Part shown: positions 26,223-37,333 of the stretch, in pieces
How positions within the stretch are numbered: the stretch's first letter is position 1
Layout of the letters: every line of letters begins with the position of its first letter
Source of the DNA: Candidatus Magasanikbacteria bacterium RIFCSPHIGHO2_02_FULL_48_18
GTDB taxonomy: Bacteria > Patescibacteriota > Patescibacteriia > Magasanikbacterales > UBA922
NCBI GenBank assembly: GCA_001784285.1
Contig: MFQC01000008.1
Coordinates: 168,896 to 216,747, forward strand
DNA: 47,852 bases
Reading direction: 5' to 3'
Translations under genes and position numbers: made by a program
The notes under the pieces: generated by a model
The model's input: only the letters and a program-made list of their open reading frames with translations
Told to the model about the DNA's origin: nothing
Database searches by the model: none

Positions 26223-28679
26223 TCAAGTAAACGATCGCGTGTCTCCTCTCCCATCTTCCGGCTCTGTGTCATCGTCTTTCTCTTCTTGGCTCTCTTCTTC
26301 GTCTTGCATGCCTTCTTCATCCGCGCCATCTTCTTCCGCGTACACGCTTTCCTCGTCGGCCTCCCCCAAAGGCGGGGTGGTATTTTCTTTTTGTGTGCGA
26401 GGATGAAGAGAAGGACGCGTGTATACATTATATTGGCCAGCTTCTTCCATCATGCCATCATCAATGTCAGTTTCGGTCACTAAAATTTCTCTTGGTTTTG
26501 CCCCTTCTCCAGGGCCAATGATCCCCGCGTCTTCCAACTCATCCAAAATTCTTGCCGCCCGCGCGTATCCGATTTTCAGTCGGCGCTGAAGAAATGATGC
26601 GCTGGCTTTTCCGGCCTGAAGAATGGCTTTTTTGGCCTCTTCAAAGAGCGGATCCTGATCGTCGGTCGGGCCGCCAAACATATTGACCGTTCCTCCTTGT
26701 TTGCCGACAATCGAATCAATATAGATGGGTTCCTCATCGCCGCGCAGATATTCGACGATTCTCCCGACCTCTTCTTCGGAAATAAAGGCGCCTTGGATAC
26801 GGACCGGTTTGCTTAATTCCGCCGTCGCAAAGAGCATGTCGCCGCGGCCAATGAGTTTTTCCGCCCCGGGAGTATCGAGAATGGTGCGGGAATCGATAAG
26901 AGATGCCACCGAAAACGCAATACGGGTGGGGATGTTTGCCTTCATGAGTCCGGTAATGACGTCAACGCTCGGACGCTGGGTGGCAAGAATGAGATAAATG
27001 CCCACTGCTCGCGCCATTTGCGCCAGACGAATAATACCAGCCTCGACTTCGTTCGCCGCGGTCGCCATGAGATCCGCAAGTTCATCAATAATAAAGATGA
27101 TATGCGGCAGTTTTTGCTTTGGGAATTTTCGATTATAGGAATGAATGTCGCGGCTTCCGTTTTGAGAAAGCACTTCAAACCGGCGATCCATTTCGCCAAT
27201 CGTCCACTTTAATGCATTAATGGTTTTTTGCGTGTTTGTGATAACAGGAGTCAGAAGGTGCGGAATGCCATTATAGAGTGTCAGTTCGACGCGTTTTGGG
27301 TCAACCATAATCATGCGAAGCGTCTCCGCCGTATTTTGGTAGAGGAGACTCATGATAATCGTGTTCACGCACACCGTTTTTCCGGATCCGGTTGCGCCGG
27401 CAATAAGGAGGTGGGGCATTTTGGGCAGGTCCGCAAACCATACTTTGCCGGCGACATCTTTTCCAAGCGCAATCATAAGGTTGTGCGGCCGATTTTGAAA
27501 TTCTTTTGCTTCCAACAGCTCTTTCAAAGAGACCATGGCCGCCTTTTGATTTGGCACTTCAATGCCGACGAGAGATTTTCCCGGGATAGGGGCCTCAATA
27601 CGGATGGGGTGCGCCGCAAGCGCCAAAGCGAGGTCGTTTGAAAGGGTGGTAATTCGGGACAACTTTACTCCTTTTGCCGGCTTGAGCGAATATTGCGTCA
27701 CGGTGGGGCCTACCCGTACTTCTCCCATGTCCACATCAATATGAAATTGGGCCAGCGTATCCTTGATAATTTCCGCGTTTGCCTGAATATCTCCGCTCGT
27801 TGGCTTGCCGCGTTTGCTTGACAACAGAGAAAGAGAAGGCGGACTTTTGACAATCACATGCTGTGTCCAATCTGTTTCTTGGGGGGGTGCCGGAGGATGT
27901 TGTCTGTCTCGGTATACGGCGCCTTCTTCTGCGCCCGGCGTTTCTGTTTCGTCAGCTTCGATTTCTTCTTCATCCGGTTCAATGTGTTTGGTAAAAAATT
28001 GTCTTTTGGGTTCCCGGATGTCTTCCGTGTCTTCTTCATATGCGTCATCAGTTTCTAATTCGGAATCTTCTTCGTAGTCTCCCCCAACCGTCACATTGGA
28101 TGATTGAGACGGAGCAAAGAGTTTTTTTCCAGCGTGTGCCATGGTTGTTCCGGCGCGATGGATATGGGGAAAGAGATTTTTGAAAAATGCGGCAAGTTGT
28201 GGAAAAGAAATATTGAACATTAAAAGAACAGAAACCAGTGTCAATCCGATAAGAATGACGATACTCGCAATAGCGCCAAGATAGCTCTTGAGCGGCCACG
28301 CCCCCATGCCAAAGATGCCTCCGCCATGGCCTTCCAGCGCTTCACGCCACATGGTTTGCGGGTCAAATCCCAAATGAAACAGGCTTGCGAGGGCCAGAAA
28401 AAAAATACCCGCCCCGACTGCATGGGTTTTGTGGTATTCGTATGTTTTTTCTTGCACAATAAACCACACCATGACGAGGATGACGGCAGGCGCCGCAAAT
28501 CGTATCGATCCAAACAAAAAGCTCAACACCCATTCATCGAGCACAATGCCGATGGTTCCTGCTTTGTCAAAAAAGCTGAGTATCATGATCACTGCGGCAA
28601 TACCGAGAAGGACGGCAATAATACCGCGAGAAATGTCCGGATCGTGGCGTGTCTGCGTGTATTTTTTTTGTCGGGCCAT
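26223..28679 (-). CDS. ftsK: DNA translocase FtsK/SpoIIIE
   Basis: GATGSGKTVCVNTIIMSLLYQ, FIIDELADLMATAANEVE, C-terminal winged helix QRRLKIGYARAARILDELEDAGIIGP. Confidence 0.96.
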   Translation of the reverse strand: MARQKKYTQTRHDPDISRGIIAVLLGIAAVIMILSFFDKAGTIGIVLDEWVLSFLFGSIRFAAPAVILVMVWFIVQEKTYEYHKTHAVGAGIFFLALASLFHLGFDPQTMWREALEGHGGGIFGMGAWPLKSYLGAIASIVILIGLTLVSVLLMFNISFPQLAAFFKNLFPHIHRAGTTMAHAGKKLFAPSQSSNVTVGGDYEEDSELETDDAYEEDTEDIREPKRQFFTKHIEPDEEEIEADETETPGAEEGAVYRDRQHPPAPPQETDWTQHVIVKSPPSLSLLSSKRGKPTSGDIQANAEIIKDTLAQFHIDVDMGEVRVGPTVTQYSLKPAKGVKLSRITTLSNDLALALAAHPIRIEAPIPGKSLVGIEVPNQKAAMVSLKELLEAKEFQNRPHNLMIALGKDVAGKVWFADLPKMPHLLIAGATGSGKTVCVNTIIMSLLYQNTAETLRMIMVDPKRVELTLYNGIPHLLTPVITNTQKTINALKWTIGEMDRRFEVLSQNGSRDIHSYNRKFPKQKLPHIIFIIDELADLMATAANEVEAGIIRLAQMARAVGIYLILATQRPSVDVITGLMKANIPTRIAFSVASLIDSRTILDTPGAEKLIGRGDMLFATAELSKPVRIQGAFISEEEVGRIVEYLRGDEEPIYIDSIVGKQGGTVNMFGGPTDDQDPLFEEAKKAILQAGKASASFLQRRLKIGYARAARILDELEDAGIIGPGEGAKPREILVTETDIDDGMMEEAGQYNVYTRPSLHPRTQKENTTPPLGEADEESVYAEEDGADEEGMQDEEESQEEKDDDTEPEDGRGDTRSFT

Positions 28680-29118
28680 AGTTTCTTATAAGGGGACGAA
28701 AGAATAGCGTCATTGTATCATATTTTATGATGGTGAGCATGCTGTGGACAGATTGGGCATTTTTTTTGTGCGTCGGCGCGAAAAGTTCCTTTTTTAGCTT
28801 TGTAGAGGAAAAAAATATCTTTTCTTGACAAGAACGTGTCCACATGTTTCTGTTTGACAGAATGGAGAGACCATAGTATGATACGCCCGTCATGAAATGT
28901 TGCGAGTTTTCATGAGACATTCTCAACACGTACACGCCGCCCGCCGCTTGGCTTTTTGTCTGAAACAGATCTCTTCAAGAAGAGAATGAAGCGTTCGTGT
29001 GCAAGGCAGTTCCCATGCACATGCAGATCGTTTATTCTTTAGCACAATAACACACCGCAACTCCCAAACAAAAAGGGATTTTTTTGTTATCCAGCAATAC
29101 AAAATAATATTTTCTTGT

Positions 29119-32100
29119 ATGCCCATTTTTCGACGTCAACCCAAAAAGGCCACAGAACGAAAATTTTTTACAGAAACCAGAGACTCCCTGCCTCTTCCCG
29201 ATCTTACGGAAATTCAAAAAAAATCGTACGATTGGTTTTTAAAAAAAGGAGTTGCGGAATTATTTGAAGAAATTTCTCCCTTGACCGATTTTACCGGAAG
29301 AGACTTGGAACTCTTTTTTGAAACCTATTATATTGACGAGCCGAAATTTGACGAAGTGACGTGCCGGGAAAAAAATATCAGCTTTGAGGCGCCTCTTCGA
29401 GTCAATGTCCGTCTTTCCAACAAACGCACGGGAGAAGCCTCCACGCAAGAAATTTATTTGGGAGACATCCCAATTATGACCAATCGCGGGACGTTTATTA
29501 TCAACGGCATTGAGCGCGTGGTCGTGTCCCAGCTCATTCGGAGCGCAGGGGCATTTTTTACCGCGAGCACGGTTCGCGGCAGACGATATTATGGCGCAAA
29601 AATTATTCCCAATCGCGGAGCATGGATTGAAATAGAAACCGACCAGAATAATGTCATCTGGGTCAAAGTGGATCGCAAAAGAAAAGTCGCGGCAACGTCT
29701 GTGTTGCGCGCATTTGGCATGGGAGGCGGTGACGACATTGCGCGCGCTTTTGAGACGGTCAACACGCACCCGAATATCGATTTTGTTGAAGCGACGCTCA
29801 AGAAAGACGCGGCGACCAATGAAGATGAAGGGTTGATTGAAGTCTATCGCCGTATTCGTCCCGGCGATTTGGCCACCGCCGATAATGCGCGCAGTCTGAT
29901 TCATTCCATGTTTTTCAATTTTGATCGGTATGATCTTGGGCGAGTCGGCGTGTATAAGTTTCACACCAAGTTTGATCTCAAATTAACGGATGACGCGTTT
30001 GATCACAAAGAACAGCGCGTTTTATCGCTCAACAAATTATTGCTCGTCCTTCAAGAAGTGGTTCGCTTGAATGTCACGCAGGAAGAGCCCGACGATATCG
30101 ATCACCTCGGCAACCGCCGCATCCGAGCGGTGGGTGAATTGGTTCAGAATCGTTTTCGCGTGGGCCTTGCGCGCATGGAGCGCATCATCAAAGATCGCAT
30201 GAGCACCTATGAATTGGAATCATTGACGGCAAACAAATTGATCAACGCGCGTCCGGTTATCGGGGCCGTTCGCGAATTTTTTATGAGTTCGCAGTTGTCG
30301 CAGTTTATGGATCAGATCAATCCGTTGGCAGAGCTCGAACACAAACGCCGCGTGAGCGCGCTTGGCCCCGGCGGGTTATCGCGCGATCGAGCCGGATTTG
30401 AAGTGCGTGACGTGCATACCACCCACTATGGCCGCATTTGTCCGATTGCAACACCGGAAGGACCGAATATCGGATTGGTGGGCCATTTGGCCAGTTTTGC
30501 AAAAATGAATAATTTTGGGTTTTTGGAAACACCCTATCGAAAAGTGGTGCGCGACGTTCCAAACGAAGCGCGGTTCACCGAAGGAGAAACTGCTCGGGAT
30601 GCCGTAAAAGGAATCGTTGACGCAGGACAGCGCATCACCAAGGAAATTGCAAAAAAATTGGAAGCGCAAAAAAACCATGCAACGGTTGCGGTCAAACCGC
30701 GCGTCACAAATGAGATTGTATTTTTAAATTCCTTTCAGGAAGAGCGTGTCATAACCGCGAGCGCGACCATGCCCCTTGATGCGGATGGGTTCTTTTTGGT
30801 TGAACGCGTCCCGGCCCGCGTCTACGGCGCCCCTTCTGTTGTGTCGATTGATCGCATTGATTATCTCGACGTGGCGTCAAATCAAATTTTGAGTATTGCG
30901 ACCAGCCTTATTCCGTTTTTGGAACACGATGACGCCACACGCGCCCTTATGGGAACAAATATGCAGAGGCAAGCGGTGCCGTGCATCTCCGCCGATGCGC
31001 CCTTGGTTGGAACGGGCGTGGAGCGTCAAGCGGCGGCAAACAGCGGATATGTGCTGTTTGCCGATCAGGACGGAGAAATCACAGAAGTGGATAGCGCGCA
31101 TATTGTTCTCACCACGAAAAAAGGCGAATCGTTCACGTATCGATTGAATAAATTTGTCCGTTCAAACGCATCAAGTTGTATCAACCAGCGCCCCACCGTT
31201 GTCTTGGGACAAAAAGTAAAGAAAGGGCAGGCCTTGTGCGATGGCCCGGCCATTGATAACGGCGAACTTGCCTTGGGGCAAAATGTTCTTGTCGCGTACA
31301 TGGTATGGGATGGATATAATTATGAAGACGCGATTATTATTTCCGAGCGGTTAGTCCAGCAGGATCGATACACGTCCATTCATATTGAAGACTACACGAC
31401 CGATGTCCGTGAAACAAAATTGGGTCCGGAAGTGGTGACCAGCGATATTCCAAACGTCAGTGAAGAAAAATTAAAAAATTTGGACTCGGAAGGCATCGTT
31501 CGTATCGGCGCTGAAGTGCATTCCGGCGACATTTTGGTTGGAAAAATTACGCCGAAAGGCGAAACGGAATTAACGCCGGAAGAGCGACTGCTTCGCGCCA
31601 TTTTTGGAGAAAAAGCGCGCGATGTGCGGGATTCTTCTCTCTATCTTGAACATGGAGAACATGGAAAAGTGGTTGACGTCAAAGTATTTTCCGCAGAAGA
31701 AGGTGACCGTCTTCAGCCCGGCGTTATCAAACAAGTGCAAACCACGATTGGCGACCTCCGCAAAATTCAAGTGGGAGACAAGATGGCCGGACGCCATGGA
31801 AATAAGGGCGTTATTTCCCGCGTGGTTCCGGTTGAGGATATGCCGTTTTTGGACGATGGCACGCCGGCCGACATTATTTTGTCCCCTCTCGGGGTCATTT
31901 CTCGTATGAACTTGGGGCAATTGCTCGAAACCCACCTGGGGCTTGCCGCAAATGCCAAAGGGTATACGGCCGCAACGCCAACGTTGAATGGCATCCACGA
32001 AGAACAAATCAAACAGGAGTTGGCAAGCGCCGGCTTCCCGACGGATGGAAAATTACAGCTCTACGATGGACGAACCGGCGAACCGTTTGACCACAAAACA

Positions 32101-32562
32101 ACCGTCGGATACAACTATATGCTAAAGCTGAACCATATGGTGGAAGATAAAATTCACCAGCGCTCGATTGGACCGTATAGTTTGATTACTCAGCAACCAT
32201 TGGGCGGAAAAGCGCAGTTTGGCGGACAGCGTTTTGGAGAAATGGAAGTATGGGCGCTTGAAGCCTATGGCGCGGCGCATACCCTGCAAGAAATGCTGAC
32301 CATCAAATCCGACGATGTGCCGGGACGATCCAAGGCATACGAAGCGATTATCAAGGGCCAAGCTATTAGCCGCGTCAATCTTCCCGAATCGTTCAATGTG
32401 TTATTAAAAGAATTAAAAGGATTGTGTCTTGACGTCCAGCTTCTTGCCAAGGACGGTGATGGGTATGTGCCGGTCGAAGACGCACGGACACGCGCGTCCG
32501 CAGGGTTATATGCTCGCGATACGTACGAAGAGAATACAACGCGCGACGGGACAAACGCCTAA
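29119..32562 (+). CDS. rpoB: RNA polymerase subunit beta
   Basis: ICPIATPEGPNIGLVGHLA, GDKMAGRHGNKGVISRVVPVEDMPFL, GGKAQFGGQRFGEMEVWALEAYGAA. Confidence 0.98.
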   Translation: MPIFRRQPKKATERKFFTETRDSLPLPDLTEIQKKSYDWFLKKGVAELFEEISPLTDFTGRDLELFFETYYIDEPKFDEVTCREKNISFEAPLRVNVRLSNKRTGEASTQEIYLGDIPIMTNRGTFIINGIERVVVSQLIRSAGAFFTASTVRGRRYYGAKIIPNRGAWIEIETDQNNVIWVKVDRKRKVAATSVLRAFGMGGGDDIARAFETVNTHPNIDFVEATLKKDAATNEDEGLIEVYRRIRPGDLATADNARSLIHSMFFNFDRYDLGRVGVYKFHTKFDLKLTDDAFDHKEQRVLSLNKLLLVLQEVVRLNVTQEEPDDIDHLGNRRIRAVGELVQNRFRVGLARMERIIKDRMSTYELESLTANKLINARPVIGAVREFFMSSQLSQFMDQINPLAELEHKRRVSALGPGGLSRDRAGFEVRDVHTTHYGRICPIATPEGPNIGLVGHLASFAKMNNFGFLETPYRKVVRDVPNEARFTEGETARDAVKGIVDAGQRITKEIAKKLEAQKNHATVAVKPRVTNEIVFLNSFQEERVITASATMPLDADGFFLVERVPARVYGAPSVVSIDRIDYLDVASNQILSIATSLIPFLEHDDATRALMGTNMQRQAVPCISADAPLVGTGVERQAAANSGYVLFADQDGEITEVDSAHIVLTTKKGESFTYRLNKFVRSNASSCINQRPTVVLGQKVKKGQALCDGPAIDNGELALGQNVLVAYMVWDGYNYEDAIIISERLVQQDRYTSIHIEDYTTDVRETKLGPEVVTSDIPNVSEEKLKNLDSEGIVRIGAEVHSGDILVGKITPKGETELTPEERLLRAIFGEKARDVRDSSLYLEHGEHGKVVDVKVFSAEEGDRLQPGVIKQVQTTIGDLRKIQVGDKMAGRHGNKGVISRVVPVEDMPFLDDGTPADIILSPLGVISRMNLGQLLETHLGLAANAKGYTAATPTLNGIHEEQIKQELASAGFPTDGKLQLYDGRTGEPFDHKTTVGYNYMLKLNHMVEDKIHQRSIGPYSLITQQPLGGKAQFGGQRFGEMEVWALEAYGAAHTLQEMLTIKSDDVPGRSKAYEAIIKGQAISRVNLPESFNVLLKELKGLCLDVQLLAKDGDGYVPVEDARTRASAGLYARDTYEENTTRDGTNA

Positions 32563-32594
32563 TTACTTTTTCTTACCGTATAACTCCTTCTTCT

Positions 32595-35500
32595 ATGACA
32601 CGCGACGCTATTCATTCTATGGAATTTGACGTTTTGGCGCTCAAAGTCGCTTCGCCCGACACCATTCGCAAATGGTCTTTCGGCGAAGTCAGCAAGCCCG
32701 AAACCATTAATTATCGAACCCAAAAGCCGGAAAAGGGCGGGCTGTTTGCCGAAGAAATTTTTGGACCGACCAAAGATTGGGAATGTTATTGCGGAAAGTA
32801 TAAAAAGATCCGGTATAAAGGCATTGTGTGCGACAAGTGCGGCGTTGAGGTGACGCATTCCATTGTTCGGCGCGATCGCATGGGGCATATTGAACTGGCA
32901 ACGCCGGTTTCTCATATTTGGTTTTTGCGATCCATTCCTTCCAAAATCGGCCTTATTTTGGATTTGTCCATTCAGGCGCTCGAGCGGGTGATTTATTTTG
33001 CATCCTTTATCATTTCCCGCGTGGACGAAGCCGGTGTTGCCGACGTGCACGCCGAATTGAAAAAAGAATACAAAACAAAAGTAAAACAAATTGAACATGA
33101 ATACGAGCAAAAACGCAGTGCCGCTGAAACAGAAAAAAAGAAGGCCGCGGAGTTCAAAGCCATTGAAAAAGAAAAGGAGAAAAAGATGAAAGCCCTGGAA
33201 GAAGATCTGAAGGCCGCGGAACAAGAACTCAAGGAAATCCGCATCTTAAATATCATTTCAGAAAATCGCTATCAGGAACTGTCGCTCCGCTATGGGCATT
33301 TGTTTGACGCGGGAATCGGCGCGGGTGCCATCTGCGCCCTGCTTGAAAAATTGGATTTGTCCGAAACCGCCAAGCGCCTTGAACACGAAATTGAAAAAAG
33401 CAAAGGCGCCAAGCGGGATCGATTGGTACGGCGAACCAAATTGGTTAAAAGTCTCTTAAAAAATCAAATTCGTCCGGAATGGATGACCTTGACGGTTATT
33501 CCCGTGATCCCGCCGGATTTGCGGCCCATGGTTGCTCTTGACGGGGGACGATTTGCGACAAGCGACCTCAACGATTTGTATCGCCGCGTGATCAACCGAA
33601 ACAACCGGTTGAAACGATTGCTGGAATTGAATGCGCCCGAAGTGATTTGCCGCAACGAACGGCGGATGCTCCAGGAAGCGGTGGATGCGCTTATTGATAA
33701 CAATGCCCGAGCCAGTAAAACCGTGACAGCGTCAACCGGACAAAAAAGACAGTTGCGTTCCCTTGCCGACGTCTTGAAAGGAAAACAAGGACGGTTTCGG
33801 CAAAATTTGCTTGGGAAACGCGTGGATTATTCCGGCCGTTCGGTTATTGTGGTCGGACCAAAATTGAGAATGAATGAATGCGGATTGCCAAAACGCATGG
33901 CGCTTGAGCTTTTCAAACCATTTGTCATGTCCGAGGTTATTAAAAAAGAGCTGGCCCACAATGTGCGGAGCGCTTCCCGTTTTATTGAATCAAACGCGCC
34001 CGAAATTTGGGACATTTTGGAATTGCTCACCAAGCAAACACGCGTGCTTCTCAACCGCGCGCCAACCCTGCACCGCCTGGGTATTCAGGCATTTCGTCCG
34101 CGGTTGGTTGAAGGAAAAGCGATCCAATTGCATCCATTGGTTTGTCCTGCCTTTAACGCGGACTTTGATGGAGATCAAATGGCGGTTCACTTGCCGCTGA
34201 CGGATGAAGCAAAACAAGAGGCGGAAATGCTTATGAGCGCCGAAAAAAATATTTTGAAGCCGTCCACCGGCTCTCCGGTGACGACGCCTCAGCAAGATAT
34301 TGCGTTAGGATCATATTATCTCACCAAATATAGAGAAGATGACGCGGCAGAGCAGAAAAAATATTTTTCATCCGTGACGCAGGCGAAGTTTGCGTACAAA
34401 AATCGGATGATTTCGCTCAAAGAACGCATTGTGGTTCGTTTTTCTGACATGTCCAAATTTTCTGTGGAGCAGGGGTCCCTCGTCGAGACATCAATTGGAC
34501 GTGTTTTTTTCAATGCCATTTTGCCGGATAAATTGCCGTACTACAATGAAACCATCACCAAAAAACACTTGAGCGCGATTATTCAGCTTCTTTTGGAACT
34601 CTACGGGCAAGAAGAAACCGCGAACGTATTGGATAACATGAAAGATCTTGGGTTTAAATATGTGACCAAATCGGGATATTCATTGGGGATGGATGACTTC
34701 GCGCATATTAAAGAAAAATCCGCGCTTCTTGAAGAAGGAGACAAGCAAATTGAAATGGTTCAAGAGCAATACCAAGAAGGGTTGCTGACGGACTCGGAAC
34801 GGCACAGCAAAGTTTTGGAAATCTGGACGGAAATAAAAGATCGCGTGGTCTCTCACAATAAAGAAGGACTCGATAAAGATGGATCGGTTTTTGCCATGAT
34901 TGATTCGGGCGCTCGCGGAAGCTGGGGACAGCTTGGCCAAGTTATTGGCATGAAAGGTCTCGTGGCGTCTCCGAGCGGAGAAATTATTGAGTTGCCGGTG
35001 AAAGGAAATTTTAAAGAAGGGTTTGATGTCCTCGAGTTTTTCATTTCAAGCCATGGCACGAGAAAAGGGCTTTCGGACACCGCGCTTCGAACCGCCAATG
35101 CCGGATATTTAACAAGACGATTGGTTGACGTGGCACAGGATGTCGTGATTATGAAAGACGACTGCGGAGACACGGTCGGGGAAGTATTTACGAAAGAGCA
35201 GTCGGAACAGATGGGGCAAACGCTTGCGGATCGCGTTCTCGGGCGGTTTGTGCTTGAAGATGTGAAAGACGGCCGCAAGACACTGATCAAAGCGGGGGAT
35301 GTCGTCACGGAAGAAATGGGGCGGCAAATTCAGCAAAAGGGAATTGAATCGATTCGCGTGCGAAGCGTTCTGCAATGTTTGATTCCCAAAGGAATTTGCA
35401 TAAAATGTTACGGATTTGATTTGGCGCTCAACAAAGTGGTGAAGATGGGAACCGCGGTCGGCATTGTCGCCGCGCAATCCATTGGAGAGCCTGGGACACA

Positions 35501-36476
35501 GCTCACCATGCGAACGTTTCACCTTGGAGGTATTGCTGGTGGCGATATCACACAAGGCTTGCCTCGCGTGGAAGAGTTGTTTGAAGCGAGACGGCCAAAA
35601 CGGAAAGCCGTTTTGTCGGAAGTCTCTGGCGTTATTGAAATTGAAGATGCGGATGGAAAGATCATTACAGGCCCAACCGGCAGGAAAATTTTTGAAGGCA
35701 GACGAGGACAGAAAATCATTAAGGTCCATTTTGAAGGTCTTGACGAAGTAGCGATAAAAGTAAAAAAGGAAGATGAAGTCAAGGCAGAAGAAGGGCAGAA
35801 AGTAAAGAAAGGCGACGTGTTATTGGTTCGCGGAAGTTCTGGTGAAGAAGTGCTGGCCGCGTACCCCGGGAAGGTTCGTCTTGATGAAGGGAAAATTATA
35901 CTGTCCTATGAAGGAAAACATTCGAAAGAATATATTATTCCGCTCGGATACAAATTATGGGTCAAAGACGGGGACGCCGTTGAAAAGGGAGATCAGCTGA
36001 CCGAAGGAAGCGTCGATCTTCATGAATTGTTTGATCTCAAAGGACGCGACGCGGTCCAGCGGTATATTCTTTCGGAAATCCAGGAAATTTATGCGTCCCA
36101 AGGACAGCGATTGAACGATAAGCATATTGAAATTATCATCCGCCAAATGTTTAGCCGCATGTATATTGAAGATCCGGGCGATACCGATTTGTTGCCGGGT
36201 GAAACCGTGGAGCGCGCGCAATTGCTTTTGGCCAATGAGGACACAAAAAAAATAAATGCCGCATCGGCAAAGGGACGGGTGTTGTTTCTTGGAATCAGCA
36301 AGGTTTCTCTTTCAACGCAGAGTTTCCTTTCCGCCGCTTCGTTTCAGGAGACATCCAAGGTACTTATCAACGCGGCCATTACCGGCAAGATTGATCCACT
36401 TGACGGGCTGAAAGAAAATGTGATTATCGGTCGGCTGATTCCGGCGGGGACCGGGTTTAAGGAAAAAGGCGAATAG
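32595..36476 (+). CDS. rpoC: RNA polymerase subunit beta'
   Basis: ERDYNLL-type N-term region, CPAFNADFDGDQMAVHLPL, GEPGTQLTMRTFHLGG. Confidence 0.98.
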   Translation: MTRDAIHSMEFDVLALKVASPDTIRKWSFGEVSKPETINYRTQKPEKGGLFAEEIFGPTKDWECYCGKYKKIRYKGIVCDKCGVEVTHSIVRRDRMGHIELATPVSHIWFLRSIPSKIGLILDLSIQALERVIYFASFIISRVDEAGVADVHAELKKEYKTKVKQIEHEYEQKRSAAETEKKKAAEFKAIEKEKEKKMKALEEDLKAAEQELKEIRILNIISENRYQELSLRYGHLFDAGIGAGAICALLEKLDLSETAKRLEHEIEKSKGAKRDRLVRRTKLVKSLLKNQIRPEWMTLTVIPVIPPDLRPMVALDGGRFATSDLNDLYRRVINRNNRLKRLLELNAPEVICRNERRMLQEAVDALIDNNARASKTVTASTGQKRQLRSLADVLKGKQGRFRQNLLGKRVDYSGRSVIVVGPKLRMNECGLPKRMALELFKPFVMSEVIKKELAHNVRSASRFIESNAPEIWDILELLTKQTRVLLNRAPTLHRLGIQAFRPRLVEGKAIQLHPLVCPAFNADFDGDQMAVHLPLTDEAKQEAEMLMSAEKNILKPSTGSPVTTPQQDIALGSYYLTKYREDDAAEQKKYFSSVTQAKFAYKNRMISLKERIVVRFSDMSKFSVEQGSLVETSIGRVFFNAILPDKLPYYNETITKKHLSAIIQLLLELYGQEETANVLDNMKDLGFKYVTKSGYSLGMDDFAHIKEKSALLEEGDKQIEMVQEQYQEGLLTDSERHSKVLEIWTEIKDRVVSHNKEGLDKDGSVFAMIDSGARGSWGQLGQVIGMKGLVASPSGEIIELPVKGNFKEGFDVLEFFISSHGTRKGLSDTALRTANAGYLTRRLVDVAQDVVIMKDDCGDTVGEVFTKEQSEQMGQTLADRVLGRFVLEDVKDGRKTLIKAGDVVTEEMGRQIQQKGIESIRVRSVLQCLIPKGICIKCYGFDLALNKVVKMGTAVGIVAAQSIGEPGTQLTMRTFHLGGIAGGDITQGLPRVEELFEARRPKRKAVLSEVSGVIEIEDADGKIITGPTGRKIFEGRRGQKIIKVHFEGLDEVAIKVKKEDEVKAEEGQKVKKGDVLLVRGSSGEEVLAAYPGKVRLDEGKIILSYEGKHSKEYIIPLGYKLWVKDGDAVEKGDQLTEGSVDLHELFDLKGRDAVQRYILSEIQEIYASQGQRLNDKHIEIIIRQMFSRMYIEDPGDTDLLPGETVERAQLLLANEDTKKINAASAKGRVLFLGISKVSLSTQSFLSAASFQETSKVLINAAITGKIDPLDGLKENVIIGRLIPAGTGFKEKGE

Positions 36477-36498
36477 CCCGCCAAGGGCACACGTCATC

Positions 36499-36527
36499 GA
36501 AAAGTCCCCGGCCCGGGACTTTTTTTG
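36499..36527 (+). terminator. Rho-independent terminator after rpoC
   Basis: aaaagtccccggcccgggactttttt. Confidence 0.85.
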
Positions 36528-36585
36528 TCCACTGGTTGGGGTATACTACTCCTTGTTCTTTGGCGCTTCATTATAGTAATAGTAT

Positions 36586-37317
36586 ATGAGCGGACATTCT
36601 AAATGGCATAATATCCAGGCAAAAAAAGGCAAAGCCGACGCTACGAGGAGCAGTATGTTTACCAAGCTCTCCCGCGCAATTACCATGGCCGCGCGGCAAG
36701 GCGGTGGCGATCCGGAGATGAATTTTTCGTTGCGTCTTGCTGTAGACAAAGCAAAAGAGACAAATGTTCCGAGAGAAAATATCGAACGCGCGATCAAACG
36801 CGGTACCGGCGAATTGACAGATACGGCGGAATTACATGAGGTTTTGTATGAAGGATTTGGTCCGGGCGGTGTGGCGGTTCTTATTGACACCGTCACCGAC
36901 AACACCAATCGAACCGTTTCTGACGTGAAGCATCTCTTGTCAAAGCATGGCGGGTCCTTGGGCGGTCCGGGAAGTGTTTTGTGGCAATTTACCCGTTCTG
37001 GCGTGATCCGGTTTTCTTCAAAAACAAAACAGCAGTTTTCCGATTGGGACGCGGCGCAACTCGCGTGCATGGACGCGGGCGCCGAGGATATTTTGGACTC
37101 TCCGGAGGGCGCGGAAATTATGACGCCCTACACCAAACTCCAATCGGTGTTGCGCGCACTTGCCCCGTTTGGCATTGTGGCGGATGATTCGGGTTTGGAG
37201 TGGCACGCAAAAGAAATCATCACCGTGGATAGAGAGGCAGAAGAACAGCTTGATGCGCTCTACAGTGCGCTTGAAGCATTGGATGATGTCCGTGGCGTTT
37301 TCACCAATCTCGCATAA
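36586..37317 (+). CDS. yebC: YebC/PmpR family protein
   Basis: MSGHSKWHNIQAKKGKADATRSSMFTKLSRAI. Confidence 0.97.
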   Translation: MSGHSKWHNIQAKKGKADATRSSMFTKLSRAITMAARQGGGDPEMNFSLRLAVDKAKETNVPRENIERAIKRGTGELTDTAELHEVLYEGFGPGGVAVLIDTVTDNTNRTVSDVKHLLSKHGGSLGGPGSVLWQFTRSGVIRFSSKTKQQFSDWDAAQLACMDAGAEDILDSPEGAEIMTPYTKLQSVLRALAPFGIVADDSGLEWHAKEIITVDREAEEQLDALYSALEALDDVRGVFTNLA

Positions 37318-37333
37318 CAATAATTGTGTATTC

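Noticed and set aside
29260-36301. Many antisense ORFs in rpoB, rpoC, ftsK and pnp
   Set aside because: Shadow ORFs of strongly conserved genes, with no recognizable domains.
24254-36476. Inteins in RecA, RpoB or RpoC
   Set aside because: Conserved motifs run continuously and protein lengths are normal.
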